From the NCBI GenBank assembly GCA_023388075.1, contig JAEWGX010000056.1, positions 1-64,000 on the forward strand: a DNA stretch of 64,000 bases, given 5' to 3'. A program made the position numbers and the translations under genes. The stretch comes from Pseudomonadota bacterium (GTDB lineage Bacteria; Pseudomonadota; Gammaproteobacteria; Burkholderiales; Burkholderiaceae_E). Positions 36,888 to 46,041 of the stretch are shown here, piece by piece. The notes beneath the pieces are model-generated. The model searched no databases. It was not told where the DNA came from and saw only the letters and a list, made by a program, of their open reading frames with translations. How positions within the stretch are numbered: the stretch's first letter is position 1; the number at the start of each line of letters is the position of its first letter.

Positions 36888-37980
36888 GCCACCAGCCGTA
36901 CTGCTTGGGCCACGCCTCGAAGCGCGGATCGGCGCCGAGGGCGATCGCCGCATGATGCGGCCAGTTGGGATCGAAGAGTGCCTCGCGTCCGATCGCGATC
37001 AGGTCGGCCTTGCCCTCGGCCAGCACCGCCTCGGCCTGGGCCGGCTCGATGATGAGCCCGACCGCCATGGTGGCGACGCCGGCCTCGCGGCGGATGGTCT
37101 CGGAGAATGGCACCTGGAAACCGAGCCCACGCGGCGCGGTGGCCGACGCGGTGGCGGGCCCCGCGATGCCACCGGAAGAGCAGTCGACCACGTCGATGCC
37201 CAACTCGGCCAGGCGCCGGGCGAGCACCACGCTGTCCTGGAGCGACCAGCCGGCGGGGTCGTTGTCCACCGCCGAGCAACGGAAGAACACCGGCTTGTCG
37301 GCGGGCCAGGCATCGCGCACGAGCCGGGCGATCTCGAGCGGGTAGCGCATGCGACCCTCGAGGTCGCCGCCATACTCGTCGTCCCGCTCGTTGGTGAGCG
37401 GCGAGAGGAAGGTGTGCAGAAGGTACCCGTGCGCGCCGTGGACCTCGACGATGTCGAACCCGGCCTCGAGCGCCCGCCGGGCGGCCGCCTCGAAGCCGCG
37501 CCGCACGGCTTCCAGGTCCGCCGTGGTCATCGCCCGTGGGGTGGCCCAGCCGGGACCGATCGGCTTCGCACTCGGCGCCATGGTGGGCCACGGCACGCTG
37601 CCGGCCGCCACCAGCTCGGGCGTGAGCGGGCCGTTGCCTTCCCACGGCCGCGCCATGGAGCTCTTGCGCCCCGCATGGCCGAGCTGGATCGCCGGTATGG
37701 CTCCCTGGCTGCGGATGAAGGAGGCCACGCGGGCAAGCGGCGGCACATGGGCCTCGCTCCAGATGCCCAGGTCGCCGTGGGTGATGCGGCCGTCGGCCAG
37801 CACGGCGGTCGCCTCCAGGAAGACGATTCCCGCCCCACCCTGGGCGAACTTGCCGGCGTGGACCAGGTGCCAGTCGGACGCGATCCCATCGTCGGCCGAG
37901 TACTGGCACATGGGTGAGATGACGATCCGGTTGCGGCTGGTCACGCCGCGGATGGTCAGGGGACTGAAAAGCTGGGACAC
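36835..37980 (-). CDS. NADH:flavin oxidoreductase, old yellow enzyme family (YqjM/XenA class)
   Basis: 381 residues forming an FMN TIM barrel. The class-specific Cys25 and Tyr27 lie in SPMCQYSA, and the substrate-binding pair of histidines is in EVHGAHGYLLHTFLSP. GHAGRKSS and AIGREALFDPNWP are family features. It reduces activated C=C bonds of unsaturated ketones, nitro compounds or similar electrophiles with NAD(P)H. It starts with GTG, with GGAGGG seven bases ahead. Convergent with sir2. Confidence 0.92.
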   Translation of the reverse strand: MSQLFSPLTIRGVTSRNRIVISPMCQYSADDGIASDWHLVHAGKFAQGGAGIVFLEATAVLADGRITHGDLGIWSEAHVPPLARVASFIRSQGAIPAIQLGHAGRKSSMARPWEGNGPLTPELVAAGSVPWPTMAPSAKPIGPGWATPRAMTTADLEAVRRGFEAAARRALEAGFDIVEVHGAHGYLLHTFLSPLTNERDDEYGGDLEGRMRYPLEIARLVRDAWPADKPVFFRCSAVDNDPAGWSLQDSVVLARRLAELGIDVVDCSSGGIAGPATASATAPRGLGFQVPFSETIRREAGVATMAVGLIIEPAQAEAVLAEGKADLIAIGREALFDPNWPHHAAIALGADPRFEAWPKQYGWWLTRRESTLRDLGVRAEP

Positions 37981-38063
37981 TGGATACCCTCCGTCATGTC
38001 GTGCGCAACGCTCGATGGTAGGCGACGACGAGCCGCGCCAGAATCGCCGTACATTAGCGACCT

Positions 38064-39131
38064 ATGCTGCAAGCCGTACGCCTTCCGCGCCCCTTGGTGG
38101 TCCGCTGCGGTGCCATGGGCGACATGGTGCTGCTCACCCCGCTGATCCGCTCGCTCTCCTCCCGCTACGGCGCGGCCGTGGACATCGTCTCGAGCGGCGC
38201 CTGGACCGTGCCGCTGCTGCAGGGCCAGCCCGGCGTCGGCGAGATCCACCTCCTGCGCAACCGCAAGCTGCCCTACTTCCTCAATCGCAACGGCCAGGCG
38301 CTGGTGGCGACATTGCGCGCCCGCGGCCCGACGCCAACCTGGTACTGCGACACCGACAATCGCTGCCTGCCCCTGCTGCGCCGGGCCGGAATCGGCGAAG
38401 AGCACCTGGTCAACATCCGGGACCTGCCGATCCGCGATGGCGAGCACCTGGTCGATCATTGGCGGCGGTTCGCGCGGCTGACGCCAAGGCAGGGAAGCGA
38501 GGGGGTGCCGCAGGATGCCCTCGACCTGAATCCGATCCTCGAGGTGCCTGCGGCCGAGCGGGCCGGCTTGGACGGATGGCTCGATGTACGCGGCCTCGCC
38601 GACCGCCCCCTGCTGCTGCTGCAGCCGGGGAACAAGCGCACCATGCGGCCCGGCCTGCGGCGCCGGCCGAGCAACACCAAGTGGTGGCCGGAGTCCCGCT
38701 GGGCGGCACTGGTCCAGGAGCTCGCGCAGCTGCACCCGGAGGCTGCCATCCTGCTGATGGGCGTGCCGCGCGAGCAGGCGCTGAACGACGAGATCATCGC
38801 GCTCGCCGGCAGGCGCAACGTCCACAACGTCGCCTGCGACCTGCCGATTCCGCGGATGCTCGCGCTGATGGAGCGCGCGGTGGCGATGGTGTCGGTCGAT
38901 ACCGGGCCGGCGCATGCCGCGGCCGCCGTCGGCTGCCCGGTCGTCGTGCTCTTCGGCGCGGCCGATCCCGTGCGGATCTGCCCTCGGGGACGAGCGCCGG
39001 TCCTGCATCTTGCCGGACGCAGGGGCGACGCGCCGAGCATCCTGGGCATCACCGTGGAACAGGTGCTCGCCGCCTGGGAACGGCTGCCGAAACGCTGGAC
39101 GGCCGGCGTGGCGCTCGCGGCGAGGGCCTGA
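38064..39131 (+). CDS. glycosyltransferase family 9 (heptosyltransferase-like)
   Basis: 355 residues. The N-terminal domain opens VVRCGAMGDMVLLTPLIRSL, the C-terminal one has LLLLQPGNKRTM and SVDTGPAHAAAAVGCPVVVLFGAADP, the nucleotide-sugar site of ADP-heptose transferases. It belongs to the same superfamily as waaC at 14677 but is clearly diverged and probably adds a later LPS-core sugar. No ribosome site is visible and the ATG lies only about 10 bp after a TACATT element, so the message may have a very short leader. Confidence 0.82.
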   Translation: MLQAVRLPRPLVVRCGAMGDMVLLTPLIRSLSSRYGAAVDIVSSGAWTVPLLQGQPGVGEIHLLRNRKLPYFLNRNGQALVATLRARGPTPTWYCDTDNRCLPLLRRAGIGEEHLVNIRDLPIRDGEHLVDHWRRFARLTPRQGSEGVPQDALDLNPILEVPAAERAGLDGWLDVRGLADRPLLLLQPGNKRTMRPGLRRRPSNTKWWPESRWAALVQELAQLHPEAAILLMGVPREQALNDEIIALAGRRNVHNVACDLPIPRMLALMERAVAMVSVDTGPAHAAAAVGCPVVVLFGAADPVRICPRGRAPVLHLAGRRGDAPSILGITVEQVLAAWERLPKRWTAGVALAARA

Positions 39132-39194
39132 GCGACCGCGCTCCCTTCGTGCCGGACAGCCCGCCGTGGCGGTCTTCGGCTCCCCTCCTCGGGT

Positions 39195-39773
39195 TCAGCG
39201 CAGATCGAAGGCGGGCCAGGGCCAGTGGCCGGAGAACAGCCGATCGAGCCAGTGCACGGCGATCTGGGTCTTCACGTCGGGCAACCGGCCGGCACGAAGC
39301 TCGTCCATCATCCACCCGAGCGTCACCCACTCGAGCTCGAGCAGCTCGTCCGCGTCGCGCGAATGCTCCTGCAGCGTGAGGCCGCGCGCGATGAAGATGT
39401 CCAGGACCTCGTCGGAAAAGCCGATCGCGGGATGGATGCGGGTGAGGAAGGCCCACTCCCGCGCGGTGTAGCCGGTCTCCTCGAGCAGCTCGCGTCGCGC
39501 GGTCTGGAAGGAGGTCTCGCCGGCGTCGAGCTTGCCGGCCGGGAACTCGACGTAGATGTTGCCGGTCGCGTAGCGGAACTGGCGCTCCACCAGGACGCGC
39601 TCATCGTCGCCGATGGGAACCATCGCGGCCGCGCCCGGGTGCACCACGAACTCGCGCGAGGCGAGCTGCCCGTTCGGCAGCCGCGCCATGTCACGGCGGA
39701 CCTTGAGGAACTTGCCCTCGTAGACCACCTGCTGCTCGACCGTCGCCTCGGCCAGCGACTCGGGCTCACGCAT
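39195..39773 (-). CDS. NUDIX hydrolase, ADP-ribose pyrophosphatase-like
   Basis: 192 residues. The NUDIX box GX5EX7REUXEEXGU is fully present at residues 80-102 (GKLDAGETSFQTARRELLEE then TGY). The upstream RQFRYATG and EFPAGKLDAGE match ADP-sugar pyrophosphatases, which cut ADP-ribose into AMP and ribose phosphate. It is 34 bp downstream of nuoN and in the same direction, a common neighbour of nuoN in betaproteobacteria, so it may be the last gene of the complex I operon. Confidence 0.9.
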   Translation of the reverse strand: MREPESLAEATVEQQVVYEGKFLKVRRDMARLPNGQLASREFVVHPGAAAMVPIGDDERVLVERQFRYATGNIYVEFPAGKLDAGETSFQTARRELLEETGYTAREWAFLTRIHPAIGFSDEVLDIFIARGLTLQEHSRDADELLELEWVTLGWMMDELRAGRLPDVKTQIAVHWLDRLFSGHWPWPAFDLR

Positions 39774-39807
39774 GGCCGGAACTCCTTCGTTGCGTCACGT
39801 GACCTCC

Positions 39808-41295
39808 TCAGCCCACCTGCAGCGCCTGGCGCATCGACACGGCACACAGGGTGAGGAGAGGCCCGGGAACGATGCCAAGCAGCAGGATCAGCAACCCGTT
39901 GATCGCCATCGTGGCCTGCGGACCGGCGGACACGACGATCGGGGAGGCATCGATCGGCTCGTCGAAGTACATCACCTTCACCACGCGGATGTAGTAGAAG
40001 GCGCCGATCAGCGACATGATCACCGCGTAGACCGCCAGCCACACCAGGCCGATCGAGATGATCGCCTGCAGCACCACCACCTTGGCGTAGAACCCGACCA
40101 GCGGCGGCAGGCCGGCGAGCGAGAACATCATGAGCAGCATGGCGCCGGCCAGCCACGGGCTGCGCCGCGACAGGCCCTTGAAGTCGGCGATCTCCTCCGC
40201 CTCGAATCCCCGGCGGGCGAGGAACTGTATGAGGCCGAAGGTGCCGAGCGTCGTCAGCACGTAGGTGATCGCGTAGAACATGGCGCTGCCGAAGGCATCG
40301 GCGGCCTGCACCGGGTCGCCATCCGTGTGGGCCCCGATCATCCCGAGCAGCACGAAGCCGACCTGCGAGATGGTCGAGTACGCCAGCATGCGCTTCAGGT
40401 TGGTCTGGGCGATCGCGACGATGTTGCCGACGGCGAGCGAGAGCACCGCAAGGATCGTGAGCATCTGGTACCAGTCGCCCGAGACGCTCGGCAGCGCCTC
40501 GCCGAGGAGGCGAAACGCCAGGGCGAAGGCGCCCAGCTTCGGGCCGGTGGCGATGAAGAGCGTCGCCACCGTGGCCGTGCCGTGGTAGACGTCCGGCAGC
40601 CACATGTGGAACGGGACGGCGCCGAACTTGAAGGCGATGCCCGCCACGACGAACACCAGGCCGAACACGAGCACCGCCTCGCTCACCTGGCCGGAGGCGA
40701 TCTTGTCGACCATCTCGGGGATGTCGAGCGAGCCGGTAGCCCCGTATAGCATCGACATGCCGTAGAGCAGGAAGCCCGAGGAGAGCGCTCCGAGGACGAA
40801 ATACTTGATTCCGGCTTCGCTCGCCCGGGCCGAGCCGCGCCGCATCGCGGCAAGGGCGTAGGTCGAGAGCGCCATCAGCTCGAGGCCGAGATAGAGCACC
40901 AGCAGGTTGGAGCCCGACATCATCACCATCTGGCCGAGCAGCGAGAAGAGCGCCAGCGAGTAGATCTCGCCGCGGCGCATGTCGCGATCCAGCAGGTATT
41001 GGCGCGAGTAGATGATCACCGTGCCGGTGGCGATGATGGCGCAGACCTTCAGCGTGTGCGCCATGAGGTCGGCGACGTACATGTCGCCGAAGGCATAGGC
41101 ATGCCCCTGCCCCGCGACGTAGAAGATCGCGAAGAGCGGCAGGAGCAGCACCAGGAGTGCCGCCCGGTCCACCAGCGGGTCGGCGTCCTCGCGGCCGAGG
41201 GCGTCCACCAGCAGCACGATGCAGGCGCCGATCAGCAGCGCGATCTCGGGCAGCAGCGCGATGAGGTTGTATTCGATCTGGGCGACAGGCGGCAT
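39808..41295 (-). CDS. nuoN: NADH-quinone oxidoreductase subunit N
   Basis: 495 residues, an antiporter-like membrane subunit of complex I with about 14 helices. Recognisable parts are YLGLELMALSTYALAAMRR, the proton-path segment FKFGAVPFHMWLPDVYHG with its Lys, and SLAGLPPLVGFYAK. It is a proton-translocating element in the membrane arm. The start at 41295 is 14 bp after the nuoM stop and fits the family; the open frame further upstream only runs through nuoM in another phase. Confidence 0.95.
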   Translation of the reverse strand: MPPVAQIEYNLIALLPEIALLIGACIVLLVDALGREDADPLVDRAALLVLLLPLFAIFYVAGQGHAYAFGDMYVADLMAHTLKVCAIIATGTVIIYSRQYLLDRDMRRGEIYSLALFSLLGQMVMMSGSNLLVLYLGLELMALSTYALAAMRRGSARASEAGIKYFVLGALSSGFLLYGMSMLYGATGSLDIPEMVDKIASGQVSEAVLVFGLVFVVAGIAFKFGAVPFHMWLPDVYHGTATVATLFIATGPKLGAFALAFRLLGEALPSVSGDWYQMLTILAVLSLAVGNIVAIAQTNLKRMLAYSTISQVGFVLLGMIGAHTDGDPVQAADAFGSAMFYAITYVLTTLGTFGLIQFLARRGFEAEEIADFKGLSRRSPWLAGAMLLMMFSLAGLPPLVGFYAKVVVLQAIISIGLVWLAVYAVIMSLIGAFYYIRVVKVMYFDEPIDASPIVVSAGPQATMAINGLLILLLGIVPGPLLTLCAVSMRQALQVG

Positions 41296-41309
41296 CGTCT
41301 TAGCGGTGG

Positions 41310-42809
41310 TTACTGGAGCTTGGACTGGGACACGTGGTGCAGCAGTGCCTGCACCGAGGCGTCGGTGACGTCCGTGAACGGACGGGGATAGACCCCCATG
41401 AAGAGGACGAGCGCCGCCATCGCCATCAGCACCCAGAACTCGCGGCGATCGACGTCCTTCAGCGCGGCGACCCGGTCGTTGGCGACGGCGCCGAACACCA
41501 CCCGCTTGTACATCCATAGCGAGTAGGCGGCGCCGAGGATGAGCGCGATGGCCGCGGCGAATCCGATCCAGAAGTTGTACTCCACCGCGCCGAGGATCAC
41601 CATGAACTCCCCCACGAAGCCGGACGTTGCCGGCAGCCCGCAGTTGGCCATGGAGAACAGCATGAACAGCGCGGCGAACTTCGGCATGGTGTTGACCACC
41701 CCGCCGTAGTCGGCGATGTTGCGCGAATGCAGGCGGTCGTAGAGCACGCCGATGCACAGGAACATCGCGCCCGAGACGAACCCGTGCGAGATCATCTGCA
41801 TGATCGCGCCCTGGGCGCCCACCTGGTTGAAGATGAAGAAGCCCAGCGTCACGTAGCCCATGTGCGCCACGGACGAATAGGCCACCAGCTTCTTCATGTC
41901 GGTCTGGACTATCGCCACGAAGCCGATGTAGATCACCGCGACCAGCGACAGCGTGATCATGAGGCCCGAGAGCTCCTGGCTCGCGTCCGGGGCGATCGGC
42001 AGCGAGAAGCGCAGGAACCCGTAGGCGCCCAGCTTCAGCATCACCGCGGCCAGCACCACGGAGCCGCCGGTGGGCGCCTCGACGTGCGCATCCGGCAGCC
42101 AGGTGTGCACCGGCCACATCGGCACCTTCACCGCGAAGGCGAGCAGGAAGGCGACGAAGATGAAGACCTGCTCGCGCAGCGAGAGGGGGAGCTGGTGCCA
42201 GGCGAGGATCTCGAAGGTGCCCGAGGCCGCGTAGAGGTAGATGATCGCCACCAGCGTCAGCAGCGAGCCCAGCAGCGTGTAGAGGAAGAACTTGACGGCG
42301 GCATAGACCCGGTTCGGCCCGCCCCAGACACCGATGATGATGTACATCGGGATCAGCGTGGCTTCGAAGAACACGTAGAAGAGCAGCCCGTCGAGCGCGC
42401 TGAAGACGCCGACCATGAGGCCGGAGAGGATCAGGAACGAGGCCATGTACTGCGCCACCCGGTCCTCGATCACCCGCCAGCCGGCGATCACCACGACCAC
42501 GGTGATCAGTGCCGTCAGCAGGACCATCCAGATGGAGAGGCCGTCCACGCCGAGGTAGTACTCGATGCCGAAGGTCTCGATCCACGGCATCCGCTCGACG
42601 AACTGCATCTGCGAGGAGGCGGTGTCGAAGCCAAGGTAGAGCGGCACCGTGACCAGGAGGCCCAGCAGCGCGCCCAACAGCGCGACGGTACGAACCAGCG
42701 GGGCGCGCTGGTCGTTGCCGATGGCCAGGAGGATCACGCCGGCCACGATGGGAATCCAGATGGCGGCGCTCAGGAGGCCGGCGCCCATGACTTGAGAAGT
42801 TTGCTCCAT
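41310..42809 (-). CDS. nuoM: NADH-quinone oxidoreductase subunit M
   Basis: 499 residues, the central antiporter-like subunit of the membrane arm. It shows EATLIPMYIIIGVWGG with the conserved Glu, the Lys in AFAVKVPMWPVHTWLPDAH, and SSVAHMGYVTLG. The ATG at 42809 is only 12 bp past the edge of a long palindrome that fills the nuoL-nuoM gap, and neither it nor the in-frame ATG at 42788 has a proper ribosome site. Translation of this gene may therefore depend on the structure of the gap or on readthrough from upstream ribosomes. Confidence 0.95.
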   Translation of the reverse strand: MEQTSQVMGAGLLSAAIWIPIVAGVILLAIGNDQRAPLVRTVALLGALLGLLVTVPLYLGFDTASSQMQFVERMPWIETFGIEYYLGVDGLSIWMVLLTALITVVVVIAGWRVIEDRVAQYMASFLILSGLMVGVFSALDGLLFYVFFEATLIPMYIIIGVWGGPNRVYAAVKFFLYTLLGSLLTLVAIIYLYAASGTFEILAWHQLPLSLREQVFIFVAFLLAFAVKVPMWPVHTWLPDAHVEAPTGGSVVLAAVMLKLGAYGFLRFSLPIAPDASQELSGLMITLSLVAVIYIGFVAIVQTDMKKLVAYSSVAHMGYVTLGFFIFNQVGAQGAIMQMISHGFVSGAMFLCIGVLYDRLHSRNIADYGGVVNTMPKFAALFMLFSMANCGLPATSGFVGEFMVILGAVEYNFWIGFAAAIALILGAAYSLWMYKRVVFGAVANDRVAALKDVDRREFWVLMAMAALVLFMGVYPRPFTDVTDASVQALLHHVSQSKLQ

Positions 42810-42821
42810 TGGGGCTCGTGC

Positions 42822-43000
42822 TTAGGACGCTGTTGGACTATGAGAAGGGGGCTCGAACCCGCAGGGCGGCGGACGACAGGGCGCACCGCCGCGTTGCCCG
42901 AAGGGGTCAACACCCCCCGGTATTGATCCCCTTCGTGCGCCTTGCGCTGCATCCCCGTCGTCCACCGCGCGACCCCTTCTCATAGTCCAACAGCCTCCTA
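42822..43000. repeat. about 180-bp imperfect palindrome between nuoL and nuoM
   Basis: The outer arms are exact over 21 bp (42830-42850 and 42973-42993) and extend, with one mismatch, to about 29 bp. A middle block shares GGACGAC in both arms, and an apical stem CGAAGGGG/CCCCTTCG encloses a run of C (G on the coding strand). The element starts inside the nuoL stop codon and ends 12 bp before the nuoM start. It has the shape of a miniature inverted-repeat or BIME-like element, or of an RNA-processing hairpin. No transposase or other copy is visible in the window. Confidence 0.75.
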
Positions 43001-45031
43001 ACGACGGGTCAACAGCGGGATGAACCAGTACAGCCCGATGGCAAGGCCGACGATCATGGCGATGGCATAGTGGTTCAGGAATCCGGTCTGCACGGAACGG
43101 GCGACGCCGGCGACCCAGCCGACCAGTCGCGCGCTGCCGTTGATCAGTCCGTCGATGAGCCGCTGGTCCCCTCCCTTCCAGAGGCCGCGGCCGATGCTTC
43201 GGGCTCCTCCGGCGAACACGGCCTCGTTGATCGCATCGAGGTAGTACTTGTTGTCCAGCAGCCGGTACAGCCCGCCGAAGGTCTCCTTGATCCGCGCCGG
43301 CACTGCCGGATTGACCAGGTAGAAGTACCAGGCGACGACCAGGCCCGCCACCATCAGCCAGAACGGCACGGTCAGGAATCCGTGCAGGCCCATGGCGAGC
43401 CAGCCGTGCCACGCCTCGGCCAGGCGGGCCATCGCCGGGTGCGCCGGGTCCACGAAGATGGCGCCGTCGAAGAATCCGCCGAAGAGCATGGGCCCCGCCG
43501 TGATCAGGCCGATCAGCACCGAGGGAACGGCGAGGAAGATCAGCGGGATCGTGACGACGGCGGGCGATTCCTTCGGCGCGTGATGGCCGTGCCCGTCGCC
43601 GTGCCCGTGGTGGACATCCGCATGCGCGGCGGCATGCGCCTCGGCCTGCCCATGCCCGGCACTCGCGTGGGCGCCGAACCGCTCCTTGCCATGGAAGACC
43701 AGGAAATACATGCGGAAGGAATAGAGCGCGGTCACGAAGACACCGGACAGCACCGCGGCGTAGGCGATGCCGGCGCCCGGAATGTTGGCGTGCCTCACTG
43801 CCTCGATGATCGACTCCTTGGAGTAGAAGCCCGAGAAGAACGGAACCGCCACCAGCGCGAGCGTGCCCAGCAGCGACGTGATCCAGGTGATCGGCATGTA
43901 CCTGCGCAGCCCGCCCATGTTGCGGATGTCCTGGTCATGGTGCATGCCGATGATCACCGACCCCGCCGCCAGGAAGAGCAGCGCCTTGAAGAAAGCGTGC
44001 GTCATCAGGTGGAAGACCGCGACGCCGTAGGCCGACGCCCCGAGCGCCACGGTCATGTAGCCGAGCTGCGAGAGCGTCGAATAGGCCACCACCCGCTTGA
44101 TGTCGTTCTGCACGATGCCGAGCAGCCCCATGAAGAACGCCGTGATGGCTCCGATGACGAGCACGAAGGAGAGCGCCGCCTCGGACATCTCGAAGAGCGG
44201 AGACATGCGCGCGACCATGAAGATGCCGGCGGTCACCATGGTGGCCGCGTGGATGAGGGCGGAGATCGGCGTCGGACCCTCCATGGAGTCCGGCAGCCAC
44301 ACGTGCAGCGGGAACTGCGCCGACTTGCCCATCGCGCCGATGAAGAGGCAGATGCAGATCACCGTGAGCAGCGACCATTCGGCCGCGCCAAGCAGGTTGA
44401 TGGTCTCGCCAGCCATCCCCGGAGCGGCCTCGAACACCTCGGCGTAGTCCAGGCTGCCGAAGACGGCGACAACCAGGCCGATGCCGAGCACGAAGCCGAA
44501 ATCGCCCACCCGGTTCACCAGGAACGCCTTCAGGTTGGCGTAGATCGCGGTGGGACGGGTATACCAGAACCCGATCAGCAGATAGGAGACCAGGCCGACC
44601 GCTTCCCAGCCGAAGAAGAGCTGCAGGAAGTTGTTCGACATCACCAGCATCAGCATCGAGAAGGTGAAGAGGCTGATGTAGGAGAAGAAGCGGGTGTAGC
44701 CGTCGTCGTCCGCCATGTACCCGATGGTGTAGACGTGGACCATCAGCGACACGAACGTCACCACCACCATCATCATCGCGGTGAGGGAATCGATCAGGAA
44801 GCCGATCTCGAAGGCAAGGTCACCGATCACCGACCAGCTGTAGAGCGTGCCGTTGAAGACGTTGCCCGCCAGCACGTCCTGCATGACGGCCAGGGAGGCG
44901 ATCAGCGACACCAGCACGCCAAGGATCGCGACCCAGTGCGTGAGGGTACGTCCGATGTACCGGCCGAACAGCCCGGCGATGATGGCGCCCACGAGCGGCG
45001 CGAACGGAACCAGCAGATAGGTGGTTTTCAT
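42998..45031 (-). CDS. nuoL: NADH-quinone oxidoreductase subunit L
   Basis: 677 residues, the distal antiporter-like subunit with the long lateral helix at its C-terminus. Key parts are FFGWEAVGLVSYLLIGFW, FIGAMGKSAQFPLHVWLPD with the conserved Lys, AYSTLSQLGYM, and THAFFKALLFLAAGSVI. A histidine-rich loop (about residues 455-485, with HAAAHADVHHGHGDGHGHH) is a common feature of bacterial NuoL. The start is directly next to the nuoK stop with AAGGG ahead. The stop lies in the palindrome that follows. Confidence 0.96.
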   Translation of the reverse strand: MKTTYLLVPFAPLVGAIIAGLFGRYIGRTLTHWVAILGVLVSLIASLAVMQDVLAGNVFNGTLYSWSVIGDLAFEIGFLIDSLTAMMMVVVTFVSLMVHVYTIGYMADDDGYTRFFSYISLFTFSMLMLVMSNNFLQLFFGWEAVGLVSYLLIGFWYTRPTAIYANLKAFLVNRVGDFGFVLGIGLVVAVFGSLDYAEVFEAAPGMAGETINLLGAAEWSLLTVICICLFIGAMGKSAQFPLHVWLPDSMEGPTPISALIHAATMVTAGIFMVARMSPLFEMSEAALSFVLVIGAITAFFMGLLGIVQNDIKRVVAYSTLSQLGYMTVALGASAYGVAVFHLMTHAFFKALLFLAAGSVIIGMHHDQDIRNMGGLRRYMPITWITSLLGTLALVAVPFFSGFYSKESIIEAVRHANIPGAGIAYAAVLSGVFVTALYSFRMYFLVFHGKERFGAHASAGHGQAEAHAAAHADVHHGHGDGHGHHAPKESPAVVTIPLIFLAVPSVLIGLITAGPMLFGGFFDGAIFVDPAHPAMARLAEAWHGWLAMGLHGFLTVPFWLMVAGLVVAWYFYLVNPAVPARIKETFGGLYRLLDNKYYLDAINEAVFAGGARSIGRGLWKGGDQRLIDGLINGSARLVGWVAGVARSVQTGFLNHYAIAMIVGLAIGLYWFIPLLTRR

Positions 45032-45352
45032 CTATCCCTTCAGGCTGTCGAGATCTTCCACGTTGACCGTGTCCAGGTTGCGGAACAGCGTCACCAGGAT
45101 GGCGAGGCCGATCGCCGCTTCGGCGGCGGCCACCGTGAGGATGAAGAAGACGAAGATCTGGCCGGCCGCGTCGCCGAGGAAGTGGGAGAAGGCCACGAAG
45201 TTCATGTTGACCGCGAGCAGCATCAGCTCGATCGACATCAGGATGACGATCAAATTGCGCCGGTTGAGGAAGATGCCCACCACGCCGATCGCGAACAGCA
45301 CCGCGCCGAGCGTGAGATAGTGGGCAAGGCCCAGGGTCAGGTAGCCGCTCAC
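45032..45352 (-). CDS. nuoK: NADH-quinone oxidoreductase subunit K
   Basis: 106 residues with three membrane helices. The two membrane glutamates of this subunit are in LMSIELMLLAVNMNFVAF and VAAAEAAIGLAI. It links the quinone site to the antiporter subunits. The start codon is GTG and overlaps the nuoJ stop (GTGA); no gap separates it from nuoL. Confidence 0.95.
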   Translation of the reverse strand: MSGYLTLGLAHYLTLGAVLFAIGVVGIFLNRRNLIVILMSIELMLLAVNMNFVAFSHFLGDAAGQIFVFFILTVAAAEAAIGLAILVTLFRNLDTVNVEDLDSLKG

Positions 45353-46029
45353 GATTCGCCTCCGGCCGGATTGGCTGCCGCCGCGGGCCCGCCGGCCCCG
45401 GACTCTCCGGCACCCGCCGTCCGGGCGGCCGCGCGCGCGCTCACGGCGGGCACCTGCACCACCCGCAGCCGGTCGGCGGCGCGAACCCGGATCTGCTCGC
45501 CCGGCGTCTGCGCCTTGGCATCCTTGCGCCGGCGCAGCGTGAGCGCGATGGCGGCCACCATGGCGACCAGCAGGATCGTGCCGGCCACCTGCAATGGATA
45601 GACGTAGTCCGTGTAGAGCAGCTCGCCCAGCGCGGTGGTGTTGCTGTAGTTGGGCGGCAGCGCGGGCACGTCCGAGGCCTTCACCAGTCCGAACTGCACC
45701 CAGAGCACCAGCGAGAGCTCGATCACCATCACCGTTCCGACCAGGAGCGCCACCGGCAGCGTGCTCCAGAAGCCGTGGCGCTGGGCCATGTCGATGTCGA
45801 GCATCATCACGACGAACAGGAAGAGCACCATGACCGCGCCGACGTAGACGAGGACCAGCACGATGGCGAGGAACTCCGCCTGCAGCAGCAGCCAGATCGC
45901 GGCCGCCGAGACGAAGGTGAGGACCAGGAAGAGCACGCTGTGCACGGGATTGCGCGCGGTGATCACCCTCGAGGCGGCGAACACCGTCACCAGGGCAAAG
46001 ATGTAGAAGATGGCGGTCTTGGCGTCCAA
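45349..46029 (-). CDS. nuoJ: NADH-quinone oxidoreductase subunit J
   Basis: 226 residues: five membrane helices (FYIFALVTVFAASRVITARN at the start, then VLVYVGAVMVLFLFVVMML) and a C-terminal tail of about 50 residues rich in Ala, Gly and Arg that is longer than in many homologues. The first codon is TTG, which aligns with the family N-terminus and has no ATG near it. Translation is coupled to nuoK by overlap. Confidence 0.93.
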   Translation of the reverse strand: MDAKTAIFYIFALVTVFAASRVITARNPVHSVLFLVLTFVSAAAIWLLLQAEFLAIVLVLVYVGAVMVLFLFVVMMLDIDMAQRHGFWSTLPVALLVGTVMVIELSLVLWVQFGLVKASDVPALPPNYSNTTALGELLYTDYVYPLQVAGTILLVAMVAAIALTLRRRKDAKAQTPGEQIRVRAADRLRVVQVPAVSARAAARTAGAGESGAGGPAAAANPAGGES

Positions 46030-46041
46030 GTTCGTCGTCCG

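Noticed and set aside
42851..42972. tRNA-like T-arm (GGGTTCGAGCCC) inside the nuoL-nuoM palindrome
   Set aside because: Only the T-loop word matches; there is no acceptor, D or anticodon arm in proper spacing, so it is not a tRNA.
43070..45601. Very long open frame (843 codons) on the plus strand opposite nuoL-nuoK
   Set aside because: Antisense shadow of GC-rich coding sequence; composition (His, Arg, Asp, Glu) matches complement of nuo codons and no domain is recognisable.
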